Source: Casuarina equisetifolia (lineage: Eukaryota; Streptophyta; Magnoliopsida; Fagales; Casuarinaceae). Taken from it: a stretch of DNA of 64,000 bases. The stretch's first letter is position 1; the number at the start of each line of letters is the position of its first letter. This document shows, one piece after another, positions 34,351-46,156 of the stretch. A model generated the notes under the pieces. It was not told the DNA's origin. It worked only from the letters and a program-made list of their open reading frames with translations, and did no database searches. The stretch is from NCBI GenBank assembly GCA_028551475.1, contig CM052362.1, forward strand, positions 12,736,316 to 12,800,315. Direction: 5' to 3'. The position numbers were made by a program, and so were the translations under genes.

Positions 34351-34879
34351 CTCGAATGGAAGAAATAGAGGTAATAAAAGCTCGATGTGTGAGAGTTAAA
34401 TTGTCAAGGGTCACAAATCGTGAGATAGAGTATGATATGTCTTGAGGACCCACTAATTGAGTACCATCAAGAGCAAAAGCTATATAAGTGCAGTGATAAT
34501 CTTAAGTCCAAATGGGAGGTATAGACGCACATTGGGAATGTTCGGCAACATGGAGAGTGATGATAGGCACCACCACAAGTGATGGATCCATAATGGGTGA
34601 ATTCATAATAGGTGAATCCATATGCTCAACAACAGATAAAGGAGAAGAAGGTGGATGCTCATGTGGTAAGGAAGAGGGTGACTAGACAAGGAACAAAGAT
34701 AAGGGAGAAATGTCAAGAATGATAGGTACAGACAATGACAAAAGAGAAGGATGTTGTTCATATGATGTAATGATTGATGGTACTAAGTAGGGATCTGGAT
34801 CTAAAGGGACAAAGGACAAATCCTCATTGAGTAGGGGAATAGTAGTAAATGACTATGACTGAATAAAGGAAAAAACTGA

Positions 34880-35600
34880 CTCATGGAATACAACATCTCG
34901 AACAATGGAAAAGTGTGTGTGGCAAGGTTAAGGACACGGTAACCCTTTCTTGAGGAAGGATATCTCATAAAAACACATGGTCGAGCACGAGGTACAAATT
35001 TGTCCCCATGCAGTATGACTGTAACATAGCATAAACACCCAAAGACCCTAAGATGTGAGGTACATGGAGATTTACCAAAAATAATGTCAAAAGGTGTTTT
35101 CCCATCTAGGACTAGTATACAAAGGCAGTTAATAATGTGGGTTATAGTTAAGACACACTCTCCTTAATAATGATCAAGAATGTTAGCTTGAAAACATAAG
35201 GCTCGTGCCACATTAAGCATATGGTGATGTTTTTGCTCAACTACACCATTCTGTTATGGGATATGAGTATAAGAACTCTCATGATGAACCTCATGGTGTT
35301 GAAGAAAAGACATATATTCACGATTAAAGAATTTAGATCCATTATATGAGCACAACCTACAAATATGAGTGTGAAACTAGGTTCTACCATAGCAACAAAA
35401 AAATAGTGCAAGAAATGCAAGACTTGACTTTTGTATCTTATGAGATACACCTAAGTTCTACATGAGAAATCATCAATGATGGTTAAAAAGTAACATGAGC
35501 CACCATAATTAAAGCTCTAATGTGGACCCTATATGTTAACATGTACTAACTCAAAAATAGAATTGGTACCAAAAGTACGAGATAGAAGTGGGAGACGAGT
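34880..35600 (-). pseudogene. Element F integrase
   Basis: Minus-strand text in one main frame: RSDNGSKFFN, HHESSYTHIP, stop, QNGVVEQKHHHMLNVARAL with the catalytic glutamate, FGKSPCTSHLRVFGCLCY and PSSRKGYRVLNL. Canonical residues D and E are present. To the left (about 34880-34350) is the proline- and serine-rich linker to RT. Confidence 0.83.
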
Positions 35601-36379
35601 TTGCTTAGCTAAGGGACAAATTAGACAAAAAAAACTTCAAGAGATGTATAACAAGAAGAGTGATCAAAATGCCAATGTCATAGCATCTGTTTATTACTTA
35701 AAAAATTATTCTAGAGCATAAGGTTCTCACATACATTAGACCTCTTAGGAGCATTACATTCAAATTTTTTAATAATTGTAGAAAAGATATTTGCTATGGC
35801 ATCTATTATAGACACTAGATGTTATAATCGACACTTAGCCCTACCCATTCCTAATACTATCCTAGTCAAACAGTCTTGGAAGAAACAAAAATATGAGTAA
35901 AAGGTAACCTAACAAAAGCTATCAAAAGTAAATTTGGCAACAAATAGAAGTTTGTACTTAAAGGAGGAAACATATAAGATGTCATAAAATATGACAAAGG
36001 GAGAAGTACGAATAGTCCCAATGTGAGTAACAATTACACTACTATTATTAGGTAGTCTAACCTAAATAGGGTTTAATGTGTATGATCAAATGTTTTCCAT
36101 AAATGTGAGATCACACATAATGTGGTCACTTGCCTTTAAATCAATAAGCCAATTAGATAAAGATGAGTTTTGCAAAGAAGAAATCATACCTATAAAGTTA
36201 GTCATGGGCTCAATAGGCCCAAAGCGATTGAAGAGCTGAACCACCTGTTGATATTGCTTAGGTGTGATGGTGTAGCTATTTGCACTATAACAACACTACT
36301 CACAAGAGGTAGAGGCTAATCTTTAGATTCGGCATTAACTACATGTGTTGATCTTGTACTTCCTTATTTTTTCCTCTGA

Positions 36380-37400
36380 TTTTTGGGCCTATTAGGAAAC
36401 CCAATCAAGTGAAAGCACTTATCCTTGATGTGTCCAAGTCAATAACAATGCTCTTAGAATGACCACGATCCAGCACCAGAAAGAGCTTTCCCATTTCCCA
36501 TGGGAACAAGTGAAGCATCTCTTTAAGTGTTCCTAAACCCCCCTCCAAAAGACATAGGGGATTGGATGACAAATGTAGCCTAATTAGTTTGCCTACTATC
36601 AATGTGCAAACTGCATTGGTGCTCCTCATTAGCAACCATTAAAAAGACCTCATCAAGTGACGAAATAGGACTACGTGAAGTGATGTTGCTCCTGACAATG
36701 GTGTAGATACACTGAAGTCCAAGTAGAAAGCGTATAATGTGTCCAGATTCCTTCTTTGCTGTGAGCAAACTTAGGAAATTGCAAGTGCACTTGTCATACT
36801 TGAATTTGACTATTGGTAGACATTTATTCAGTTCAACCTATAAATTCAAAAGGCAAGCAAATTATTTAACAACTAACTTATTAGGCTACTGTTTTACTTC
36901 TCCAATTTATTACTCCAAATCATACCTACGTGTCATAGTAATCTTGGAATGTTTGGTCTCCAACATCTTTCAAGCCATTAAGGTAGTAAGACAAAGAGAA
37001 CTAACATTGCAAATTTAAGATGAGACAAAATTCATCAACCAAGATAGAACCACCATATTGCATCTATCCCAATGGCTTAGGTAAAATCTCATTCACTAAA
37101 GCAAGTTTTTCGCAAAAACCTAACGCTATCTTCATTTTTCTCCTCCATGGTGGGTAATTACTAAAATCAGTGAGCAACTCAAGAACTAAAACAGTAATGG
37201 AAACATCCCTAAGAGCTAACAAAAGAGGATGTGTGGCTTGTAACAAATTCTAAGGTTTGGATGAACTAGATTGATCACCTATGATGACAGAAGCATTGGA
37301 GAACTCATTGGATGGCAAAGATAATGGTAATGATAACAAGAAAATAGGAAAAGAGAAGCTTCTTGGCAAAGAAAAATGATGCGACCCGACTCAAGTACGT
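36380..37400 (-). pseudogene. Element F gag
   Basis: Around 37170-37080 the minus strand reads FSNYPPWRRKMKIALGFCEK, the conserved gag N-terminus, followed by LALVNEILPKP. At 36460-36400 a CCHC-like segment reads CY, stop, LGHIKDKCFHLIGFP, so the zinc knuckle has lost its first cysteine and gained stops. The protease region (about 36380-35900) is hard to read, though KLPNxS-like pieces occur. Confidence 0.75.
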
Positions 37401-37474
37401 GGATTAGAGTTGCAGGTCCAAGCACTTGTACAAGGTCCAAATTATCATATCTGCGTACACCCAGTTAAATAATG

Positions 37475-39480
37475 GCAAAACAATAATTAAGCCTTTATTT
37501 TAAGTGAAATGGTGCATCCAAAGAATAGCCGATTAAATGTGTTGTTCAAGGGAAAAATAGTAATTTGACCCCCATTGGATCCTATAGCAACCTAAGAATG
37601 AGGTGAATTAGGTTTCTTTTTTAAAAGTCACTTATGTTTATGTTCAATTACTTTTTTATGCAATCAAATATGACACTCAAAGATATAAAAATTAATCAAC
37701 AAGCTAATTAAACACAAGAAAGATGAGACACCCATTTACACGATGGTTTGGCCCTTCTCACCTACTTTCACCCTAATCTCCTTTAACACAACCGATTGAA
37801 GTCTATTTTACTACAAAGCTAGGAGAAACTTTCTCCTACACTTTCCAACTCCTCTTCATGAGTCAAACAATCCTTACACCAAGGATTACTATACAATTGA
37901 TTACAAATTTCAAACTAAGCTTCTGTAAGATATGCAATACAAGTTCAGAAGCTTCAAACAACTGCTAGAGACTTAGTACAAAGTAATATGGACAAAAGTC
38001 CCAAATTCATTCAACCCCTAAGAGAGTTTACTTGCAAAAAATCAACTTCAACAATAGAGTATAATGAAGCACAAATTGATTCTCTAATAAGCAAGTAATG
38101 AGCTTAGAAGTTAGTCACCTAATGAAGATCAAAATCGTAGGTTTGGATGAGCTAGAATGAGTATTGTGAGATGCTTCATAGATTGCTTTCTTACCTTCTT
38201 TTTTTTAGACCTTGTAATGGTAAAGATAAACTTGCTTAAATACCTTCAGAACAGCTAACCTCTCACTTCAAAGCTTGAGAGAGACCAAATGTCGGGGTTG
38301 CGGTTCTACCTCCATTTAATTCAAAAACCCCCATCCAAAACTGCATAATTTTGGTCTCAACTTAAAGTTTTGTAATTTTGGTTCTATGGAGCAAATTTTA
38401 GGTTTCACTCAAATCTTTTTCAATTCTCCCCAATCTTGAATTAATTCTTCAGGGTCCTTCACAAATTGATAAATCATCTTCTTTCTTACAAAATCCCATT
38501 GAAATCGTCTTTAAAAACCCTCTAATCTGCTTCCAATCTTACTTTTGAGCAGTTAGGGCTAGAACTCAAAGAATTTCACAATTTCTTTAAATTAATTCTC
38601 TCTAAGCAGTGGGTCTTCGATTTTTCTTCATAGAAATGTTCTCCTCTTTGTTAGCTTTCCAATGAGTCCTTTTTTAGCTTAATTGGTGAAGATTCCAGCA
38701 ACTAATTTGAGCGACGAAGTCCTAGCATCAAGTGTGGGTTGGATGCTATTGAACATAGATCACGCGACTTCTAGATCACAGGTCAAAAGTGTAGGTTCAC
38801 GAGTTTGAGAGTGGGTTCACAAGTCGCGCCTTTAACTGGGCTCACGCACTGGACTAGGTCACAGACTCGCAGGCTGGGTTGCACCTCTACGAGCTAGATT
38901 GTGCCTTTGTGGGCTAGGTTGCACCTCTATGAGTTGGATCGCGCCTTTGTGGGCTGGATCACACTTCGCACAGGCCTAGTCACGCTTCACGTGGATTGGA
39001 CCATTTTGGGCTTCCTTGGTTCGGGCTTTGCACATTTTGAACCCGGTTTCTTGCAATAACATTTGTATATTATTTTATTTATAAGAACTCTATAAATGAT
39101 CAAATATTATAATATTTTCATATTATAATTCCATTCAATCATCAATATATACTAACAAAATATTATAATATTATCCTATTATAATACCTATTTTTTTCAC
39201 CATGAAAATGTTTATATATTCTAATATCATTAAAATATATTCCAATAACCCCAATGATTAATAAAATAGTGTGTCCAAAGGAGAGCTGTTTAAACATGCT
39301 AGTTAAAGGACAAAATAGTAATTTGACCATAACAATTAACGAAACGGTGCGTGTCAACTAACTGAGGGGCAAAAATGTAAATACAACCCCAAACAATTAA
39401 TGAAACAATGTGTTTTCAACTAGAACGGATGGAAGGATAGAAAGGTAAAATCAACCCTGAAATTAACTCTAGCTAAAAGA
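37475..39480 (+). repeat. Leader of element F: degenerate tandem repeats split by an insertion
   Basis: Four related blocks of roughly 65-95 bp share the pattern ATTAA..GAAAYGGTGYGT..CAA..GGGMAAAAATRGTAATTTGACCCC. One is at 37475-37575. The other three run at about 39255-39325, 39326-39390 and 39391-39460. Between block 1 and block 2 sit about 1.67 kb of unrelated sequence. CCCCA occurs at both junctions. The inserted DNA has features of a long LTR (near 37790-37860: CTTTCTCCTACACTTTCC beside an AATCGATTG-like segment), but its ends are not certain. Confidence 0.5.
38871..38971 (+). repeat. 40-bp tandem repeat, 2.5 copies
   Basis: Units at 38871-38910 and 38911-38950 plus a partial third copy. 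Each consists of a GGGCTRGGTTGCACCTCTA half and a GAGYTRGATYGYGCCTTTGT half that resemble one another. Locally GC-rich within AT-rich DNA. Confidence 0.8.
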
Positions 39481-39767
39481 CCAAAACACAACATTTTCCG
39501 TTTTCTAACCAAATAGAAACTCTGATCAGATTCTGGTAGCGGAAAGAGAACGAGAACTAGAAAAGAAGGCCGAAACTGACTAAATTTTTGAACCAATGAG
39601 GAATCAGAAAAGAAAAAATTTGGTTGAAACCAAAAGGAAGCAAACCGATTGAAATTAAGAGAAAACAAGTGCACATTGCTTTTGTCTGTACCAACGAATA
39701 GAGGATTGAAAAACGACAGAATTTATGATGAACATATCGAAAACTTCAACCTGACTCCTTAATACCA

Positions 39768-39966
39768 TCTAAGAAATTAAACACGTCTAAAGATCCCATA
39801 GCTTGAAAACAAGAATTAGGAGAAAACCTTTTTTTTATTAACACTTGCTTAAAGAAAAAGAAAAATACATATACAATTAGAGAGAAACCTTAATGGGCTT
39901 AGGTTTATCCCTAGCCCAACCAATAAAGGAATACTAACCCAACTATATCTAGACAATATTTTAACA
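39768..39966 (-). repeat. 5' LTR of element F
   Basis: Partner of 32549-32761. Minus strand starts TGTTAAAATATTG and ends CTTAGA, followed by TGGTATTAAGGAGT (39767-39754), a degenerate primer-binding site. Confidence 0.83.
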
Positions 39967-39971
39967 AAAAT

Positions 39972-41369
39972 TGTTAGAACTAAGGCTCTCTAAATACCAA
40001 TAATGAGAATATGGGCCCTAATCATGAAACCCTTATATTACAATACAATTACAATTTCATATTTACAATCAAATGTATGTGCAAAACAATAATAACAATA
40101 AGATCAGTCCATACACAAGTAATATCTCAAACAATCTTCCACTGTGAGAGAACAAAAAAGCACTTCACCCAGATTTCAATTCAGCTCTAAGTTCCACACG
40201 TTTTTGCTTTTCTTTTTGTTCAGATTTCTTTTTCAATCACCGACGCAACTGAGCACTTTGCGTTCCCACTTTTTATACATGAAGAATGCACCTTTTCCTT
40301 GCAAAAATAGAGCCAATCTAACTTCTCTAGGATTCTGAAAATCTACACGTTGGAGCTACTATGAGTTATCTTTTTGCGAGTAGAAAGCTAAATGATGTTG
40401 TGGCTAGAGTTCTGTCTTGTTTTAGCTTGAAATCGGCCTCAAACTGTCACTGTTTCAGTAAGAATTTTTCTTTCTTCATTTTCGTTCACATAAAGCTAAT
40501 TTGGGTTACGGGTCAGACTTCAAGGTTTCACGTTCAATCTTCCTCAAATCTTCCCATTCATGAATCAAATCTTTGTGGGCTAGTCTTGAATCAATAAATC
40601 AGTTTCTTTCTTAACAAACCCATGTGTTTTTGGCTTCTAAAATACTCCAATTTGATCCTTCTTGCTCAATCATCAACATGGGTCATGTAGAAGGGTGGCT
40701 AAGAACACTTTGGGTTATCTTCATTTAATTTTCACCAAGTGCTTGAATTCCAAATCCTCCTTCATAAATTTCTTCTCCTATTAGATATATTCTAAGTACA
40801 GAAATTTCAGCTTCAACAGAGCTCTATTTGGTCGTGTATGGAGACGGATTATCGAGTAGGTCATGAGCGCCTTCCATCGAGTCGTGCATTGCTTTTGGTT
40901 CTTGTAGGCTTCACGCACGGTCGAGTCGTGCGAGCTCCGCAATGTTTTCGGGTCGTGTACTGTGTCAAGCGAAGCTTCTAGATCACGGGTAGAAACCGGA
41001 TCGCTAGCACATGAGGAGTGGATCTGGGTCACGCACACAGGTCTAGGTCATGAACACAAGTCTGGGTAGTGGGCTAGACTGGGCTTCTTCTAAGTTGGGC
41101 TCACATGCATCTTAACTGTACACATAACAGATTTGGTCATGCAACATGGGCTTGTGAACAGTGGGCTCACTGCTATGCATGTGCTCAGGTTTACCTTACC
41201 TCGTCACTGCCCCCAATTGTAGGATCCTAGAATACACAGAAGTTTAGAAAAATATGGCAATATAATTATTATTGGTGTTGAGCTTGGTTATCAATTTAGA
41301 TTTACTAAAATGGTACAAATAAAACATTTCTCAAATGTAAGTTTTTTTATATTTTTTAGTCCATGTACT
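39972..41369. other. Repeat-like non-coding sequence right of element F
   Basis: No protein similarity. The 40840-41180 part shares vocabulary with the insert inside F at 38740-39000 (TCTAGATCACRGGT, TCACGCAC, GGTCATGAACA), so both probably derive from related LTR leader or U5 sequences. It may contain the missing part of the LTR at 32167-32548. Confidence 0.35.
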
Positions 41370-42576
41370 CAACTTATGTACATACGGTGTCAAATCCTCT
41401 TATGATTACCTAACTTTAAATTTGGTATGAGATGAGTTGACCCCTACATATGTAACAACAGTATGAGTCCAATTAGGAAGTTTTGTAAAAAAAAAAAGTT
41501 GAGCTGAGCATTTGAACAAATGCATGTAGGCAATTTAAATAGTAGGTAAAATGATCACTTGCCTTAAAATATACCATCAATTATAAACCTAACTGAAGAA
41601 ATTGCTCTACTTAACATATCCCTGAAAAAGAACTCCTTAATGAGGAGGGAGCTTAGATGAATAAGCAAGCCCCCAGATGTCCTCTAAATGGCTATGCCAC
41701 AAAGCTCGCAAAATTCTAATTGTTTGTTGAGGGACACTATTGCCCAAACTGGGTTTCAAAAACTAGCTCACCAAACTGTGCTGGCCCATACAAATTTGGA
41801 TAGCTTATTTATGAGCGTAGAACATAAGTGATAAGGTGTCGACCTAGAATAAAGCTCGATTGAGCTGGGTTTGGCCCCCATAAAAAGCTATCCATATCTA
41901 TAATGTTGAAAAACAGCCTATCCCCAGTGAACAATTGTTTAACCTAACTTCATTGTTGTTTGGTTTGCTTGCCCCAACAAACACCCATGGAGCCCAAACC
42001 ATCTTTTTTGCCTTTGCTTCCCCTCAAGTTCCACTACAGCAGATAGCTGACTAGTTGGTAGCAGTTTTCCATTGTGTGGCCGGACCAATGATAGTCGCCA
42101 CAAGTGGGCTTATATGCCTTTTCCTTGTTGTTGTTGTCAGCTCAAGCTCTCTTCATTGCCAACATTTGAAGACCCAGGCAGAATATTTCCTTGGTTAGCG
42201 GCTAATATTTTGATCAAGCACTACCATCAAGTCAAAAACTATAATTATTATTATTATTATAATTATTTTTTTAAACTCATGCACCCGGGGAGAGGGGATA
42301 GGGGATTCGAACCCATGACCAGTGGGACTATCGATTGGGGTTTGGCTCAAAGAATGCCATTGAGCCAGGGCCCCCGCCCTTCTGATCATGTCATTCAACC
42401 CCATCTCTCTACAACATATACCCTCATGCATTGCCATCACTCGGGTAATACCCTCCTACAACATAATTGATAGTAGAAGTGTCGTACAAAGTGACAGATA
42501 AAATATGAGAGGCTACACTATGCAGGTGCCAATGGGATGGGTTATCAAGCACCAATACCTCGTTAAATGAAGGTTT
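41370..42576 (-). pseudogene. Copia element M: gag end and protease remnant
   Basis: The minus strand near 42110-42050 reads KPTCGDYHWSGHTMENCYQL, a gag zinc knuckle whose second cysteine is tyrosine, followed by the CYxL sequel of copia gag. Further left (about 41560-41420) it reads ASDHFTYYLNCLHAFVQ and KLPNWTHTVVTYVG, the copia protease region (SDHFTxxxxLF, then LPNGxxxxVTHIG). The piece between zinc knuckle and element K (42576-42424) is an open 50-codon frame ending in TGA. A SINE splits the fragment. Confidence 0.65.
42240..42385 (-). mobile_element. tRNA-derived SINE
   Basis: The minus strand has an RNA polymerase III box A, TGGCTCAATGG (42367-42357), and box B, GGTTCGAATCC (42313-42303), 43 bases apart as in tRNA-related SINEs. 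The 5' part is GC-rich (GGCGGGGGCCC) and the 3' end is a TAATTATAATAATAATAATAATTATA tail-like run (shortened here: an AAT repeat at 42242-42275). It does not fold as a complete tRNA and has no acceptor stem. It is inserted in the gag relic of element M. No clear target duplication was seen. Confidence 0.75.
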
Positions 42577-42820
42577 TGTCATAAAGGAAAAAGAAAGCCA
42601 GTATTTGGGAAATATGTATTTCTTCCTTACATAAACATGTACAGGACAAGTCCATTTATAACCTAAAGACCAAGTTAAACATGGAAAATATATAGACATA
42701 TAATACAATATAATATTGCTTTAGACATAGGAACTATCCTAAAATAAACCCAAGACATATAGGAACAATCTACGACCATAAGAGGAAAATATAGCAACAT
42801 ATATGGAAGTATCTCCAATA
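42577..42820 (-). repeat. 3' LTR of element K
   Basis: Partner of 48150-48390; on the minus strand it starts TATTGGAG (partner TGTTGGAG) and ends TGACA. Confidence 0.9.
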
Positions 42821-42831
42821 CTCCCCCTCAA
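42821..42831 (-). promoter_or_regulatory. Polypurine tract of element K
   Basis: Minus strand TTGAGGGGGAG directly before the 3' LTR, the common plant copia form. Confidence 0.85.
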
Positions 42832-42899
42832 GCTAGTGGTTTAGGTGGTTTGTAAACATCAAACACACCTAACTTGTTCAGGAGATATGTATGTTGTCT

Positions 42900-43430
42900 C
42901 TAACAGAGAGCCTTGGTAAAAATGTCAGTAGGTTGCTCCGTGGTCCGTATTTCCATTGTCTTGATGATGCCTTCCTCAATTTTGCATCTTGTGAAGTGGC
43001 AATCTACTTCTATATGTTTTGTTCTCTCATGAACAATAGGGTTTGGGGTGATCTTAAGGGTAGCGTCATTATCACAAAATAAAAGTGTAGGTCCTTTCAC
43101 TCGAACTCCTAAATCTTGAAGTAGACCCCTTAACTAAATAACTTCACAAGTTGTTTTAGCCATTGCTCGATATTTTGATTCAGCAGAAGATAGCGAGACA
43201 GTCGATTGTTTCTTGGTTTTCCTTGATAACAAAGAGTCTCCAAGCTTGATACAAAATTCGGTTGTTGATCTGCAACTCATTGGGCAAGTGGCATAGTCAG
43301 TGTCACAATATGTTATCATCTCCATGTTGCATTTCCTAAATAAGAGAATTCTCAAACCTAGACAACCCTTTAAGTACTTCACTACTTTGAGGGTTGCATT
43401 CATATAAGACTGTTTTGGATTGTGCATAAA
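42900..43430 (-). pseudogene. Element K RNase H
   Basis: The minus strand at 43427-43134 reads NATLKVVKYLKGCLGLRI, YCDTDYATCPMSCRSTTEF and VSLSSAESKYRAMA with the catalytic glutamate. Then 43100-42900 reads LFCDNDATLKITPNPIVHER, KHIEVDCHFTR and EQPTDIFTKAL. Apart from a break between the two parts this is one of the best preserved RNase H domains in the window. Confidence 0.88.
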
Positions 43431-43579
43431 TTGACTAAGGATCTAAACTGCATAGCATATGTCAAGTCTTGTCATTGTGAGATAAATGAATTTTTCAACA
43501 AGTCTTTAGTAGCTGAAAGGATCCTTAAGGGGTGGATCTTCATTGAGGGGAGATACACCAACATCAAATTTAGGTGTTG

Positions 43580-44400
43580 TGAGATTCAAGTTCTGCTCAA
43601 AAGGAATAACTGCAGGTTTACATCCAAATAGACCAGCATCTGAGATGATTTCCAAAACGAATTTGCATTGGCTAAGACATATCCCTTTGTCTGAGTGAGC
43701 AATTTCGATACCAAGGTAGTACTTGGGTGCACCAAGATCTTTAATGTGAAATGTAGAATGTAGGTATTGCTTGAATCATTCCATAGCAGAAACATCGTTG
43801 CCTATAATCAAAATATCATCAACATAGATCAAAAGGAAAATGGATGAAGTACTTTTGCACCAAGTAAAAAGACCATAATCATGGCGAGACTGCTAAAAGT
43901 TGGCAGGCAGCAGTAAACTTTGTGTACCACTGTTGAGAGGCTTGTTTAAGGCCATAAAGGGATTTATGAAGACGACACACTAAAGACTCCCCTTGTCTGC
44001 TTAATCCTAGTGGAAGGTCCATGTAAATCTCCTTAACCAAGTCGCCATGAAGGAAGGCATTATGGACATCCATCTGGTGAAGAGACCAATCATGAAAGGC
44101 AGCGACAGTAAGGAAAGAGTGAACAGTGCCCTTTTTAGCAACAGGAGAGAAAGTGTTATGATAATCAAAGCCTTCCTTCTGTGTATAGCCCTTGGCCACT
44201 AATCGAGCTTTATAACGTTCAACCATTGGCCTTGTGCTTGATCTTGTAGACCCATTTGCAACCAATGGGTCACCGATGAGAGGGACAAACCATAAGATCC
44301 CAAGTTCGATTCTTAGCAAGAGCATATAACTCATCAGCCATAGGCTGTTGCCATCTGGGATCCTTGGCCACCTCTTGGTACGAAGAGGGCTCCATTTCAT
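43580..44400 (-). pseudogene. Element K reverse transcriptase
   Basis: The main frame at 44250-43879 reads [39 protein letters not shown] with the first catalytic aspartate, and [20 protein letters not shown]. An intact YVDD loop lies at 43826-43815 in another frame (LLIYVDDILIIG). Stops occur at the PIGCKWVYK region and a frameshift comes after LLAVSP. Confidence 0.9.
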
Positions 44401-44893
44401 CAAAAATCTTACTGATACAACAAAAATGTGCAGGAGAAAGGTGGGCAAAGCTGACAAAGGAGGAAATAGGATAATGGGAAGCCGGGGAAAGGGTGGAAGA
44501 GCAAATATAATCTTTGGTCCATGTAAGAGGTTGAGTAGCATGTCCAGAGTGCTAAGGAGGCATAGCGGGAGGTACAATGGGAGGAGTTGGGGGACAGGGG
44601 GTATATGGGACAATGGCAAAAGAGTTGTCAAGGTTGAGGGTAAGGGAAGGAGAGGGAGGTGGTATAAGAGGGGCTAAGGTAAAGTTAGTGGGGGGATCGC
44701 ATGGAGGGGTTGGGGTAGAGGCAGGGAGGACAGATGGGGGGGCCAGAGGTGTAGGAAAGGGCATATGGGGAAGAGGTGGGGGCAGGGTAGGGGACCCTAT
44801 AAGGAGTAATGGAATGGGGGGTTTAGTATCATCGGCCAAGAAAATCTGAGAGCCAATAGGGACCTCAAGAGGAGCATCACCAGAGGATGGCAA
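44401..44893 (-). other. Element K proline-rich linker between integrase and RT
   Basis: The minus strand encodes a proline-dominated stretch (PPPLPHMPFPTPLAPPSVLP and similar), the usual low-complexity linker of copia polyproteins. On the plus strand the same DNA gives long glycine/arginine-rich frames, which are antisense shadows. Confidence 0.8.
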
Positions 44894-46156
44894 TGACTAA
44901 ATTGGAAAGATATCCTCATGAAAAACCATGTCTCGACTGATAAAGAATCGGTCAGTGGAGATGTCATAAACTCGATAACCCTTTTGTAAAAAAGGGTATC
45001 CCATGAACACACAATGAGTGGCGTAAGGACCCAACTTGTCCCGAGGGCCAATAATAGTAGCAAAACATAAGTAGCCAAAGACATGAAGATGCCCAATGTC
45101 AGGGGGCTTTCCAAACAATAGTTCAAAGGGAGTCTTTTCATCAAGAACTCTAGAAGGCATGTGATTAATTAAGAAGGCAACAGTGACCACACAATCGCCC
45201 CAAAAATGTTCAGGAATAAAAACTTGGTGTTTGAGGGCGCGGGTAACTTCGAAGAGGTGATGATGTTTATGCTCAACAACCCCATTTTATTAGGGGGTGT
45301 AGGTACAAGAACTTTCATGAAGGATGCCATGAGAAGAGAAAAAAGAGGAACAAGCATGGTTAAAGAAATCTTTGGCATTATCTGTGTGAACACATTGGAT
45401 AGAAGTATGGAACAGTGTTTAGATAAAAGAGAAAAAACGAGTGAGATGAGATAAAACTTGGGATTTGGATTGCATGAGGAAAACCTAAGTGCCCTTAGAG
45501 AAATCATTAACTACGGTAAGAAAAAAAGGGGAGCCATTATAATGAGGGGTGTGATAGAGACCTCAGATATCAAGGTGAAGGACGAAAAAAATAGAAGGAG
45601 CCTGGGAAGAACTAAAGGGAAAGGGCACTCAGGATTATTTAGCAAGGAGACAAACAGGGCATTTCGGATATGGAAAACAAGCACTATGACCCAAACGTTG
45701 ATGGAAAAGAAAAATATTACTACTTTTATTGGCATTACAAAAGGGGCCCTAATACAAGGAAGTACAAGATGGGAATTCAAAATTTTTAGGAAAAGAAATC
45801 CAAAAATAAAAGCCTTAAAGAACTCTACCCAAGCCCATCTATTTCCCAATCAAACGAGCCTGAAAAAAATAAAAGGTAGAATCACAAATAATGCAACAAT
45901 TATTGGAAGCACAAACTTTGGAAACGGAAATAAGATTAAAATTAAATTCATGGACAAAAAGGACATTATGGAAGGTAATGTGGGGACTGAAGGTGACTTC
46001 ACCAATTTTGGTTACTGAGGTAACGTTACCATTGGTAAGACGGATGGTAGTGGATGAATGAGTGGAATGGATTTTGGAAAAAAAATTTTGATCACAAATT
46101 ATGTGGTCACTAGCGCTAGAATCAATAATCCATGCATTTGAAGAAATAGAGCTCAT
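44894..46156 (-). pseudogene. Element K protease and integrase
   Basis: Protease at 46156-45839: WIIDSSASDHI replaces DSGASDHI, so the active-site glycine is serine; then TIRLTNGNVTSVTKIGEV and FNLISVSK. Integrase follows with shifts. Fragments at 45507-45190 correspond to HESSCTYTPQQNGVVEHKHHH in pieces. The frame at 45190-44897 reads NHMPSRVLDEKTPFELLFGK, GHLHVFGYLCF and FLQKGYRVYDI, the integrase C-terminal region. Confidence 0.87.

Larger units (their letters stand above)
32549..39966 (-). mobile_element. Copia LTR retrotransposon F
   Basis: LTRs at 32549-32761 and 39768-39966 with a matching AAAAT duplication, a degenerate primer-binding site after the right LTR, a purine tract before the left LTR, and copia domains in order on the minus strand. 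At 7.4 kb it is longer than a usual short-LTR copia because about 1.7 kb of foreign sequence sits in its leader (about 37576-39250). Frames from integrase to RT are comparatively long, but stops and shifts remain throughout. Confidence 0.88.

Noticed and set aside
42300..42370. Possible tRNA gene
   Set aside because: Only the box A and box B (T-arm) parts look like tRNA; no acceptor stem or anticodon arm can be formed, so a SINE fits better.
42072..42470. 132-codon plus-strand frame
   Set aside because: Crosses the SINE and the antisense of the M gag zinc knuckle; no motif of its own.
44348..44849. Glycine- and arginine-rich plus-strand frames
   Set aside because: Antisense reading of the proline-rich linker in element K.
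45458..46018. 186-codon plus-strand frame
   Set aside because: Lies antisense to the protease and integrase region of element K; its composition (lysine, isoleucine, asparagine) and lack of motifs mark it as a shadow.
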